A stretch of 15,715 nt of DNA from Gammaproteobacteria bacterium RIFCSPLOWO2_02_FULL_56_15. GTDB taxonomy: Bacteria; Pseudomonadota; Gammaproteobacteria; Eutrophobiales; Eutrophobiaceae. Made by a program: the position numbers and the translations under genes. Under the pieces are notes generated by a model that did no database searches, had not been told where the DNA came from, and saw nothing but the letters and a program-made list of their open reading frames with translations. Where the stretch lies: contig MGYR01000162.1 of the NCBI GenBank assembly GCA_001801825.1, positions 1 to 15,715 of the forward strand, read 5' to 3'. Of this stretch, positions 6,421-13,611 are shown piece after piece. How positions within the stretch are numbered: position 1 is the stretch's first letter; every line of letters starts with the position of its first letter.

Positions 6421-6423
6421 ATT
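6395..6423 (+). promoter_or_regulatory. Sigma-70 promoter of hrcA
   Basis: TTGCAC (6395-6400), a 17-base spacer, then TAGATT (6418-6423) matches sigma-70 at four of six positions in both hexamers with ideal spacing. It ends 30 bases before the hrcA ATG and is embedded in the CIRCE-like site. No sigma-32-type CTTGAA element is seen here. Confidence 0.5.
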
Positions 6424-6453
6424 TTCCCTGTTGATCAAAGAGCCGGCCAGAGT

Positions 6454-7518
6454 ATGTTGAAGACCTTAATCATGGATACCTCAAGACTGTCAGAGCGCAG
6501 TTTATATCTGTTTAAGAGTCTTGTGGAACACTTCATCATGGACGGCCAGCCGGTCGGGTCCAGGACCTTGGCGCGGGATATAGGCAGTGATTTGAGCCCG
6601 GCGACCATCCGTAATGTAATGGCGGACCTGGAAGACCTGGGGTTATTGACCTCACCCCATACTTCCGCCGGCAGGGTGCCGACGGCAAAGGGCTACCGGC
6701 TGTTTGTGGATAGTCTGTTGCGCGTGGATAAGCTGGATCAGAGACAGGCGGAGCGCATCGCAAAGGAGCTGGAATGGGGAGGGGATGTACATAGTCTCCT
6801 GGAAAAAACCTCGGAGATGCTTTCGGAGATTACCAGCCTGGCCGGGATTGTGATGTTGCCGCGCGCCAATCCGCAGGCTTTGCGGCAGGTGGAATTCCTT
6901 TCTTTGTCCGATAACCGGGTGCTGGTCATTCTGGTCGTGAATGAAGAGGAGATTCAAAATCGCATCATCCATACCAACCGTACTTATACCCCGGCGGAAC
7001 TCCAGCAGGCAGCCAATTACCTGAATGCCATGTATTCGGGCAAGGATCTGAAGCGGGTGCGCCAGGAGATACTCGCGGAGCTGCATAAGATGCGGGAAGA
7101 TGTCAACGTGAGCATGCAGCTTGCCATCGAGATGGCCCAGAAGGCTTTTGCCCAGGAAACTCCTGGCCCCCGGAGTGATTACCTGCTCACCGGGCATACC
7201 AATCTGATGAATGTTGCCGAGCTTTCCAACCTGGATAAGCTGAAGAAATTGTTCGACAGTTTCAACCAGAAGCGCGATATCCTGCATCTGCTCGAACAGG
7301 CCGTTAATGCACATGGTGTACAAATCTTCATCGGAGAGGAATCCGGTTACGAGGTGCTCGATGATTGCAGTATCGTAACCTCCCCCTATGAGGTGGATGG
7401 ACAGATCCTCGGGGTGCTCGGCGTGCTCGGGCCTACCCGGATGAATTATGAACGGGTTATACCGGTTGTCGATATTACGGCAAAGATGCTGGGTATGGCC
7501 TTGAATTCCTCAAACTAG
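6454..7518 (+). CDS. hrcA: Heat-inducible transcription repressor HrcA
   Basis: HrcA represses chaperone operons by binding CIRCE operators and is kept active by GroEL, so unfolded protein relieves repression. The 354-residue protein has an N-terminal winged helix (about 10-75), with GQPVGSRTLA (31-40), LSPATIRNVMADLEDLGLL (47-65) and the diagnostic HTSAGRVPT followed by a GYR element (69-82). The rest is the GAF-like dimerisation and effector region. Length is typical (about 340-350). The start at 6454 has a weak ribosome site; the ATG at 6472 (MDTSRLSERS) is an equally possible start. It heads the hrcA-grpE-dnaK-dnaJ cluster, 73 bases before grpE. A CIRCE-like element lies directly upstream, implying autoregulation. 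Enterics such as E. coli lack this gene. Confidence 0.96.
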   Translation: MLKTLIMDTSRLSERSLYLFKSLVEHFIMDGQPVGSRTLARDIGSDLSPATIRNVMADLEDLGLLTSPHTSAGRVPTAKGYRLFVDSLLRVDKLDQRQAERIAKELEWGGDVHSLLEKTSEMLSEITSLAGIVMLPRANPQALRQVEFLSLSDNRVLVILVVNEEEIQNRIIHTNRTYTPAELQQAANYLNAMYSGKDLKRVRQEILAELHKMREDVNVSMQLAIEMAQKAFAQETPGPRSDYLLTGHTNLMNVAELSNLDKLKKLFDSFNQKRDILHLLEQAVNAHGVQIFIGEESGYEVLDDCSIVTSPYEVDGQILGVLGVLGPTRMNYERVIPVVDITAKMLGMALNSSN

Positions 7519-7540
7519 CCCCCATAAGCCCAGAGGTTGA

Positions 7541-7558
7541 TTGCATCGGCGGATGCAA
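7541..7558 (+). other. Hairpin between hrcA and grpE
   Basis: TTGCATC (7541-7547), loop GGCG, GATGCAA (7552-7558) forms a perfect seven-base-pair stem with a four-base loop, 22 bases after the hrcA stop. No T-run follows, so it does not look like an intrinsic terminator. A role in mRNA processing, stability or attenuation between hrcA and grpE is a guess. Confidence 0.45.
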
Positions 7559-7591
7559 GGGGTGCCCATGCTTTATTAATCGAGGGAAGCA

Positions 7592-8227
7592 ATGATCTCA
7601 GAACCGAACAGACCGGCCGAAACACAGGCCATAGCCACAGTAGAACCAACCCAGGCCCAGAGAGTGGCGGAGGATAAGCTCCGGACAGCCAATGAGGACC
7701 AGACGGCGGGGCTGGAAGATGCCAGCGTCCAGCCGGAAGCAGCAGGAACAACAATGGATGAACTGGATCAGCTCCATCAGGAGCTTGAGGCTATGCGCCG
7801 GCAGGCCGAGGAAAATCTGGACCAGGCCCTGCGGGTCCGGGCGGAGATGGAGAACCTGCGCAAACGGACCTACCGGGATGTGGAAAATGCGCACAAATAC
7901 GCCCTGGAGAAATTCGTTCGTGAGTTATTACCTGTACTGGATAGCCTGGAACTGGGTATCTCGGTCAGCCAGGACGATATAGATAATGTAGAGGGCCTCC
8001 GCGAAGGGATGGCCCTGACATTGCAAAAATTCAGGGATACGTTGCAAAAATTCGGTGTCGCTGTGGTGGACCCGGTGGCCGAAAAATTCAATCCCGAACG
8101 GCATGAGGCGGTTACCATGCAGGCTGTGGAAGGTACCGAGCCGGGCACGGTTGCTGCGGTGATGCAGAAAGGTTATGAGCTGAACGGGCGCTTGGTCCGG
8201 CCCGCGATGGTGGTCGTGGCGCGTTGA
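7592..8227 (+). CDS. grpE: Nucleotide exchange factor GrpE
   Basis: GrpE releases ADP from DnaK so that the chaperone can rebind ATP and let go of its substrate. The 211-residue protein has a disordered, Glu/Gln-rich N-terminus (about 1-55), a long helix (55-110) containing RVRAEMENLRKRTYRDVENA, a four-helix region with FVRELLPVLDSLELG (about 107-122), and the C-terminal beta domain ending with HEAVTMQ, GYELNGRLVRPAMVVV. These are standard GrpE landmarks and the length is normal. The ATG at 7592 follows a good ribosome site (GAGGGA, 7582-7587). It lies between hrcA and dnaK and probably shares the CIRCE-controlled hrcA transcript, since no separate promoter is clear in the gap. Confidence 0.97.
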   Translation: MISEPNRPAETQAIATVEPTQAQRVAEDKLRTANEDQTAGLEDASVQPEAAGTTMDELDQLHQELEAMRRQAEENLDQALRVRAEMENLRKRTYRDVENAHKYALEKFVRELLPVLDSLELGISVSQDDIDNVEGLREGMALTLQKFRDTLQKFGVAVVDPVAEKFNPERHEAVTMQAVEGTEPGTVAAVMQKGYELNGRLVRPAMVVVAR

Positions 8228-8245
8228 TCAGCCGCATTTACCACA

Positions 8246-8278
8246 CCGGGGCTTGAATTCCCCGGGGTTGACCCAAAT
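8246..8278 (+). promoter_or_regulatory. Sigma-32-type heat-shock promoter of dnaK
   Basis: CTTGAA (8252-8257), a 13-base spacer, then ACCCAAAT (8271-8278) matches the sigma-32 (RpoH) pattern CTTGAA-N13-15-CCCCATnT with a perfect -35 and five of seven informative bases in the -10. The -35 lies in the loop of a GC-rich inverted repeat, CCGGGG (8246-8251) with CCCCGG (8260-8265). The predicted start leaves a leader of about 55 bases before dnaK. No CIRCE-like site is seen in this gap. Confidence 0.6.
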
Positions 8279-8341
8279 ATACGGACATATTCCGGTTTTT
8301 TAACGAATTTTCAATCAGTAAGGCATTCTGGAGACAACACC

Positions 8342-10294
8342 ATGGCAAAGATTATCGGTATCGATCTGGGCACGACCAATTCATGCGTCGCCGTTCTGGA
8401 AGGCGGCAAGGCCAGGATCATCGAGAACAGTGAAGGCGGCAGGACCACGCCTTCCATCGTCGCCTATACGGATGATGAAGAGGTGCTGGTGGGGCAATCA
8501 GCCAAACGCCAGTCCGTCACCAACCCGAAGAATACTCTGTCCGCCATCAAGCGTTTGATCGGGCGCAAGTTCAAGGATGATATCGTACAGAAGGACATCG
8601 ACATGGTCCCCTACAAGATTTGTCAGGCGGACAACGGGGATGCCTGGGTCGATGTCAAAGGCAAGAAGATGGCCCCACCGGAGATATCCGCCCGGGTGTT
8701 GATGAAGATGAAAAAGACCGCGGAGGATTATCTGGGCGAGGAGGTCAAGGAAGCGGTAATCACCGTCCCCGCCTATTTCAATGATTCCCAACGCCAGGCA
8801 ACCAAGGACGCGGGCCGGATCGCCGGTCTGGAGGTGCGCCGCATCATCAATGAACCCACGGCGGCGGCGCTGGCCTATGGCATGGACAAGAAGCACGGCG
8901 ATATCAAGATTGCCGTATATGATCTGGGCGGCGGCACCTTCGACATCTCCATTATCGAGATCGCCGAGGTGGATGGCGAGCATCAGTTCGAGGTTCTTTC
9001 CACCAACGGGGACACCTTCCTGGGCGGCGAGGATTTCGATCTCAGGATCATCGATTTCCTCTGTGATGAGTTCAGGAAGGAGCAGGGGATCGACCTGCAT
9101 ACTGATCCACTGGCCCTGCAGCGGCTGAAGGAGGCCGCCGAGAAGGCCAAGATCGAACTTTCTGAAACCAAGCAGACTGATATCAACCTGCCCTACGTGA
9201 CGGCCGATGCCAGAGGTCCCAAGCACCTGAATATCAGGCTGACCCGCGCCAAGCTGGAGTCCCTGGTGGATGACCTGATCAAGCGGACCATCAATCCCTG
9301 CACTGAAGCGCTCAAGGATGCGGGACTGTCTGCCGGTGATATCAATGAAGTCATTCTCGTGGGCGGCCAGACCCGCATGCCCAAGGTACGGGAGACGGTC
9401 AGGGAATTCTTCGGCAAGGAATCGCGCACGGATGTGAATCCCGATGAGGCGGTCGCCGCAGGCGCTGCGATCCAGGCGGGTGTGTTGGGCGGTGATGTCA
9501 AGGATGTCTTGCTGCTGGATGTGACTCCGTTGTCTCTGGGTATCGAGACTCTGGGTGGTGTGATGACCAAGCTGATCGAGAAAAACACCACGATCCCCAC
9601 CAAGGCGAATCAGACTTTTTCCACGGCGGAGGACAATCAGACGGCGGTTACCGTGCACGTATTGCAGGGAGAGCGCGAGATGGCCGCAGGCAACAAGTCC
9701 CTGGGCCGCTTCGATCTGTCCAATATCACACCGGGGCCGCGGGGCGTGCCGCAGATTGAGGTCGCTTTCAATATCGATGCCAACGGCATACTCAATGTTT
9801 CAGCGAAAGACAAGGCGACCGGAAAGCAGCAGTCCATCATCATCAAGGCCTCGAGTGGTCTTTCGGATGAAGAAGTGGATCGCATGATCAAGGATGCCGA
9901 GGCCCACGCCGAGGAGGATCGCCGTCAGCGGGCCCTGATCGAGGCTCGCAATACGGCGGAGAATATGGTGCATGCCACCCGCAAGTCCATGGCGGAACTC
10001 GGCGACAAGGTCGAAGAGCGGGAGAAACAGGATATCAATGCTGCCATTGCAAAAGTTGAGGAGGCCATCAAAGGCGACAACAAGGAACGTATCGAGGAGA
10101 CCACGACAAAACTGACCGAACTTTCCGGTAAGTTGGCCGAGCGGGTTTATAAGGAGGCAGACCAGTCGCAGTCCGGCCCTGCCGCTGATGCCGGCGCGGG
10201 CAAGGCAGATGGGGGCGACGCCAACAAGGCTGGTGGCGGCACTGAAAACGTGGTGGATGCCGAGTTCGAGGAAGTTGATGACGACAAAAAATAG
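8342..10294 (+). CDS. dnaK: Molecular chaperone DnaK (Hsp70)
   Basis: DnaK binds exposed hydrophobic segments of unfolded proteins in an ATP-driven cycle with DnaJ and GrpE. The 650-residue protein has the phosphate-1 motif IGIDLGTTNS (5-14), the NEPTAAALAYG segment (170-180), phosphate-2 DLGGGTF (194-200) with Thr199 at the conserved autophosphorylation position, and the adenosine motif VILVGGQTRMP (337-347). The interdomain linker is DVLLLD (388-393), followed by the substrate-binding domain and helical lid. The end is a Gly/Ala-rich stretch closing with VVDAEFEEVDDDKK, a normal DnaK tail. The ATG at 8342 follows GGAG (8330-8333). A sigma-32-type promoter lies in front and dnaJ follows after 17 bases, so dnaK-dnaJ probably form one heat-shock unit. 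Confidence 0.99.
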   Translation: MAKIIGIDLGTTNSCVAVLEGGKARIIENSEGGRTTPSIVAYTDDEEVLVGQSAKRQSVTNPKNTLSAIKRLIGRKFKDDIVQKDIDMVPYKICQADNGDAWVDVKGKKMAPPEISARVLMKMKKTAEDYLGEEVKEAVITVPAYFNDSQRQATKDAGRIAGLEVRRIINEPTAAALAYGMDKKHGDIKIAVYDLGGGTFDISIIEIAEVDGEHQFEVLSTNGDTFLGGEDFDLRIIDFLCDEFRKEQGIDLHTDPLALQRLKEAAEKAKIELSETKQTDINLPYVTADARGPKHLNIRLTRAKLESLVDDLIKRTINPCTEALKDAGLSAGDINEVILVGGQTRMPKVRETVREFFGKESRTDVNPDEAVAAGAAIQAGVLGGDVKDVLLLDVTPLSLGIETLGGVMTKLIEKNTTIPTKANQTFSTAEDNQTAVTVHVLQGEREMAAGNKSLGRFDLSNITPGPRGVPQIEVAFNIDANGILNVSAKDKATGKQQSIIIKASSGLSDEEVDRMIKDAEAHAEEDRRQRALIEARNTAENMVHATRKSMAELGDKVEEREKQDINAAIAKVEEAIKGDNKERIEETTTKLTELSGKLAERVYKEADQSQSGPAADAGAGKADGGDANKAGGGTENVVDAEFEEVDDDKK

Positions 10295-10311
10295 CAGCCC
10301 ATCACACATTT

Positions 10312-11442
10312 ATGTCGAAGCGGGATTATTACGAAATTCTGGGCGTTGACCGGAACGCTACCGAGGCGGAAATCAAGAAGGCCTATCGCCGCCTGGCGAT
10401 GAAACACCATCCGGACCGGAATCCTGACAATAAGGAGTCCGAGGAACAATTCAAGGAAGCGAAGGAAGCCTACGACATCCTGTCCGACGCCAAAAAACGC
10501 AGCGCCTATGATCAGTTCGGGCACGCTGGCGTCGATCCCGGTATGAGTAGCGGTCCCGGTGGCGGCCATGGCGGTGGATTCGGGGACATCTTCGACAGCG
10601 TTTTCGGCGATATCTTTGGTAATGCCGCGCGGGGTGGAGAGCGGGTTTATCGGGGTGCGGATCTGCGTTATGACCTGGATCTGAGCCTGGAGGATGCCGT
10701 CACCGGCAGCAGCATCAAGATCAGGGTGCCGAAACACGTGGAATGCTCCGCTTGCGGTGGTTCGGGCGCCCGGCGAGGGACCTCACCCGTGGTCTGCCAG
10801 ACCTGTAATGGCCTCGGACAGGTCAGGATGCAACAGGGCTTCTTTTCGGTGCAGCAAACCTGTCCGCAATGCAGGGGATCGGGCAAGACGGTCAAGGATC
10901 CTTGTCCTTCCTGCCGGGGAGTGGGTCGGGTCCGCGACACCAAGACCATTTCGGTAAAGATCCCCGCCGGAGTGGATACCGGTGACAGGATCCGACTGGC
11001 CGGAGAGGGCGAGGCAGGTGAGCACAGTGGGCCAGCCGGTGACCTTTATGTCCATATCGTGGTCAATGATCATGCGATCTTCGAACGGGAAGGAACCCAC
11101 CTGCATTGTGATGTTCCCATCAGCTTTGTCACGGCGACCCTCGGCGGTGATTTGGAAATACCGACGCTTGACGGTAAGGTCAAGCTGAAGATACCGCCCG
11201 AGACACAGAGCGGCAAAATGTTCCGCTTGCGCGGCAAGGGTGTCGGCTCCGTTCGCACTTCATCCAGGGGGGACCTGTTCTGCCGTGTCGTGGTGGAAAC
11301 GCCGGTCCATCTAACCCGCAAACAGAAAGACCTCTTGATAGAGTTTGAAAAGAGCATGCAGGATGACCTCACCAAGCACAGTCCCAGGGCTACCTCCTGG
11401 CTGGACGGGGTGAAAAAATTCTTTGAAAAAATGACCAGCTAG
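10312..11442 (+). CDS. dnaJ: Co-chaperone DnaJ (Hsp40)
   Basis: DnaJ delivers unfolded proteins to DnaK and stimulates its ATPase. The 376-residue class I (type A) protein has a J domain with HPD at 33-35, a Gly/Phe-rich linker (about 75-110), and four zinc-binding CxxCxGxG repeats: CSACGGSG (145-152), CQTCNGLG (162-169), CPQCRGSG (184-191) and CPSCRGVG (198-205). C-terminal substrate-binding and dimerisation domains follow. All eight zinc cysteines are present and length is typical. It lies 17 bases after dnaK; the gap has no obvious Shine-Dalgarno sequence, so translation may depend on ribosomes arriving from dnaK. After its stop there are 126 bases before dapB without a convincing terminator. 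Confidence 0.98.
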   Translation: MSKRDYYEILGVDRNATEAEIKKAYRRLAMKHHPDRNPDNKESEEQFKEAKEAYDILSDAKKRSAYDQFGHAGVDPGMSSGPGGGHGGGFGDIFDSVFGDIFGNAARGGERVYRGADLRYDLDLSLEDAVTGSSIKIRVPKHVECSACGGSGARRGTSPVVCQTCNGLGQVRMQQGFFSVQQTCPQCRGSGKTVKDPCPSCRGVGRVRDTKTISVKIPAGVDTGDRIRLAGEGEAGEHSGPAGDLYVHIVVNDHAIFEREGTHLHCDVPISFVTATLGGDLEIPTLDGKVKLKIPPETQSGKMFRLRGKGVGSVRTSSRGDLFCRVVVETPVHLTRKQKDLLIEFEKSMQDDLTKHSPRATSWLDGVKKFFEKMTS

Positions 11443-11568
11443 ACAATCGACCGCTTAGTTATTCCGCTTTCCTAAAGCCACTCCGCTGCCGATTGCAGGG
11501 CCGGGAAATACCCTGTATCTTCCGCTGCATTGGAGTCTGTACGCTGTTCATCAAGGTGAGACACTGCT

Positions 11569-12381
11569 ATGACCAGAATTGCTGTGTGTGGTGCGGCCGG
11601 CAGGATGGGCCGGTCCATTATCGAGGTTTGCCAGGCTGACCCTGAAGTCCGTTTAACCGCAGCGATTGAGCGTCCCGGCGTACCGCAGATCGGGCAGGAC
11701 GCAGGTGATCTGGCCGGAGTCGGCAGGCTGGGTATTCCCCTGGTGGATGACATCACCGCCGTTATCGGGGAATTTGATGTCCTGATTGATTTTACCCTCG
11801 CGGATGCCGTGGTGCGTAATCTTGAAAAGTGCAAGTCTGCCGGCAAGCGTGTTGTCATCGGCACTACAGGTCTGGAACCGGGCCAGCGGGCCAGCGTGTT
11901 GGAGGCCAGTAAACGAGTCGCCATCGTCAGCTCCCCGAACATGAGTATTGGCGTCAATCTATGCTTCAAACTCATCGAGTTGGCCTCCCGGGTGGTGGGT
12001 GAGGATGCGGATATCGAGATTATCGAGGCTCATCACCGGCATAAAAAAGATGCCCCCTCCGGCACTGCCATGCGCATGGGCGAGATCATCGCCGAGACTC
12101 TGGGCCGGGATCTGGGCAAGTGTGCGGTGTACGGTCGGCAGGGTCACACGGGAGCACGCAATCATGAGACCATCGGATTTGCAACTATCCGGGCCGGTGA
12201 TATTGTCGGTGACCACACGGTCATGTTCGCTGCGGAAGGGGAACGTATTGAAATCACACACCGGGCCGGGAGCCGCAAGACCTTCGCCACCGGAGCCGTG
12301 CGCGCTGCAGCATGGCTGATGCATATGCCGGCAGGCTTGTACGACATGCAGGACGTGCTTGGCTTGAGGACATCCACCTGA
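11569..12381 (+). CDS. dapB: 4-hydroxy-tetrahydrodipicolinate reductase
   Basis: DapB reduces the product of DapA to tetrahydrodipicolinate with NAD(P)H, in the diaminopimelate pathway to lysine and peptidoglycan. The 270-residue protein shows the Rossmann motif in VCGAAGRMG (6-14), VVIGTTG (95-101), SPNMSIGVN (122-130) and the catalytic EAHHRHKKDAPSGTA (153-167), with the His and Lys residues of the active site in place. Length is typical. The ATG at 11569 is preceded by AGGTGAG at good distance. It keeps the common gammaproteobacterial position after dnaJ, but carA, which often follows, is not here. The 58-base gap to the next gene shows no terminator, so the PilZ-domain gene may be read from the same transcript. 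Confidence 0.97.
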   Translation: MTRIAVCGAAGRMGRSIIEVCQADPEVRLTAAIERPGVPQIGQDAGDLAGVGRLGIPLVDDITAVIGEFDVLIDFTLADAVVRNLEKCKSAGKRVVIGTTGLEPGQRASVLEASKRVAIVSSPNMSIGVNLCFKLIELASRVVGEDADIEIIEAHHRHKKDAPSGTAMRMGEIIAETLGRDLGKCAVYGRQGHTGARNHETIGFATIRAGDIVGDHTVMFAAEGERIEITHRAGSRKTFATGAVRAAAWLMHMPAGLYDMQDVLGLRTST

Positions 12382-12439
12382 ATAATGGCTATAGTTGAGT
12401 AATACAGTCGTGCATTCCAAGCGGTGAGGCAGCTAATCG

Positions 12440-13123
12440 GTGACGGACACAGTACGCAAGGCAGGCAGTACCCAGCAGGGCAAGCATCAGGAGGTGTATG
12501 AGGCGCACAGGAAATATCCGCGCCTGATACTGGACCTGCCTGGCACCTTGGTGAAACTCAATGAGGAGATCATCAAGGTTATCATCCACGATCTTTCCAT
12601 CGACGGCGTGCAGATGCGCTGCGATCACCAGACCGCGGGGATCATCTATCCCAGCGGCAAGTTCATCAAGCCCGGTAAGGGGCCACTGGTTCAGATCAAA
12701 TTCAACCTGCCCGTCGAGGAGGAAACCCGTAAGGTGGATGCGACTTGCCAGATTTTCTATATTTCCGGAATTGGTGACAACCAAATTGCCTTCGGTCTGC
12801 AATTCCGCAACTTCAAGGGCAATAGTGGAGCGAACATCGACCACTATATCATGCAGAAGATTGAACCCGTGGAAGACCGGATGCGAAGTTATCTGGAAAC
12901 GCCACGTTCCCTTCAAGAAATTTCCGAATTCATGCATATGGAGGTCAATGAGGTGACGGAGATGCTGGATCGGATGAAGATCCAGGGGGATGTGGTTTCC
13001 TACCAGGATGGTTCAATCTGGCGTAACCTGAGATTATCCGCCGCGCTGACGGAGATCTTTGATACACTGAACAGGCTCGATAAACGCCTGAGCGAGATTG
13101 AAATCCGGCTTAACCGCAAATGA
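12440..13123 (+). CDS. PilZ-domain protein with C-terminal winged-helix-like region
   Basis: This 227-residue protein is not a known named gene. Its N-terminal half looks like a PilZ domain, the common receptor for cyclic di-GMP: RKYPR (24-28) fits RxxxR and DLSIDG (51-56) fits the [D/N]xSxxG signature, so ligand binding is plausible. Residues 90-125 (VDATCQIFYIS and IAFGLQFRNF) fit the rest of the beta barrel. Residues 155-195 (RSLQEISEFMHM, VTEMLDRMKIQGDVVS) resemble a winged helix and would suit DNA or protein binding. A short amphipathic, coiled-coil-like helix (about 203-225) closes it. The start is a GTG with a GGTGAGG ribosome site (12422-12428) at slightly long spacing. Its stop overlaps the next ATG (ATGA), so the two proteins are probably made together. 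The function is inferred, not known. Confidence 0.8.
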   Translation: MTDTVRKAGSTQQGKHQEVYEAHRKYPRLILDLPGTLVKLNEEIIKVIIHDLSIDGVQMRCDHQTAGIIYPSGKFIKPGKGPLVQIKFNLPVEEETRKVDATCQIFYISGIGDNQIAFGLQFRNFKGNSGANIDHYIMQKIEPVEDRMRSYLETPRSLQEISEFMHMEVNEVTEMLDRMKIQGDVVSYQDGSIWRNLRLSAALTEIFDTLNRLDKRLSEIEIRLNRK

Positions 13124-13581
13124 GGATCCGGGCGAGTCCCCTCCCTATGAAACATATTCCCGCGATCAAGGCAGTCATGACCCCCTTCCCCTATTCAATC
13201 GATGCGGACGCACCGGCCAACACAGCGCTTGCTACCATGGAAGAACATGGAATCTCGCACCTGCCTGTCATGCGGAATGGAAGCCTGGTGGGTATCATTT
13301 CGCATCGCGCAGTCCGCAGCGCCGCCGGGTCAGCCATATCGACTGACTCCGATACAAACCTAAAGGTGCGGGATATTTACCAGTCCGATCCCTATGTAGT
13401 GGATCTCAATGAGCGTCTGGACAAGGTACTGATCGGGATGTCGGATCGGCAGGAGGATATGGTCCTGATAACCCGCAACGGCAGGCTGGCTGGGGTGTTC
13501 ACGAATTCGGATGCATGCCGTTCCTATGCCGCCCTCCTGCGGCAGATGGCGCTGGATACCGGGGGTGATGATGCTGCCTGA
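13120..13581 (+). CDS. Two-CBS-domain protein
   Basis: This 153-residue protein consists almost entirely of a CBS pair (Bateman module), a regulatory unit that usually binds adenosine nucleotides. The first domain (about 17-70) contains VMTPFPYSIDADAP, MEEHGISHLPVM and GSLVGIISHRAV. The second (about 82-140) contains VRDIYQSDPYVVDLNE, MVLITRNGRLAGVFTNSD. No catalytic or membrane domain is attached, so it probably acts on a partner. Its ATG overlaps the stop of the PilZ gene (ATGA at 13120-13123); a second ATG at 13147 (MKHIPAIKAVMTP) gives a more usual CBS-protein start and cannot be excluded. The gene ends 30 bases before the convergent XdhC-MocA fusion gene, with no clear terminator between. 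The ligand and partner are unknown; the PilZ protein is the obvious candidate. Confidence 0.85.
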   Translation: MRIRASPLPMKHIPAIKAVMTPFPYSIDADAPANTALATMEEHGISHLPVMRNGSLVGIISHRAVRSAAGSAISTDSDTNLKVRDIYQSDPYVVDLNERLDKVLIGMSDRQEDMVLITRNGRLAGVFTNSDACRSYAALLRQMALDTGGDDAA

Positions 13582-13611
13582 TATGCCCGCGGCGGCGCAT
13601 GCGTGTCGCGC

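Noticed and set aside
8281..8304. Terminator-like CGGA-CATAT-TCCG followed by a T-run before dnaK
   Set aside because: The stem is only four base pairs, too weak for termination, and lies in the leader of the proposed dnaK promoter.
8498..9658. Long open frame of 386 codons on the minus strand opposite dnaK
   Set aside because: It is fully antisense to an intact, highly conserved dnaK, shows no recognisable domain, and such mirror frames are common opposite GC-rich genes.
11443..11568. Terminator or promoter in the dnaJ/dapB gap
   Set aside because: Only a five-base inverted repeat (CAGGG with CCCTG) with a ten-base loop and no T-run was found, and no convincing promoter hexamer pair.
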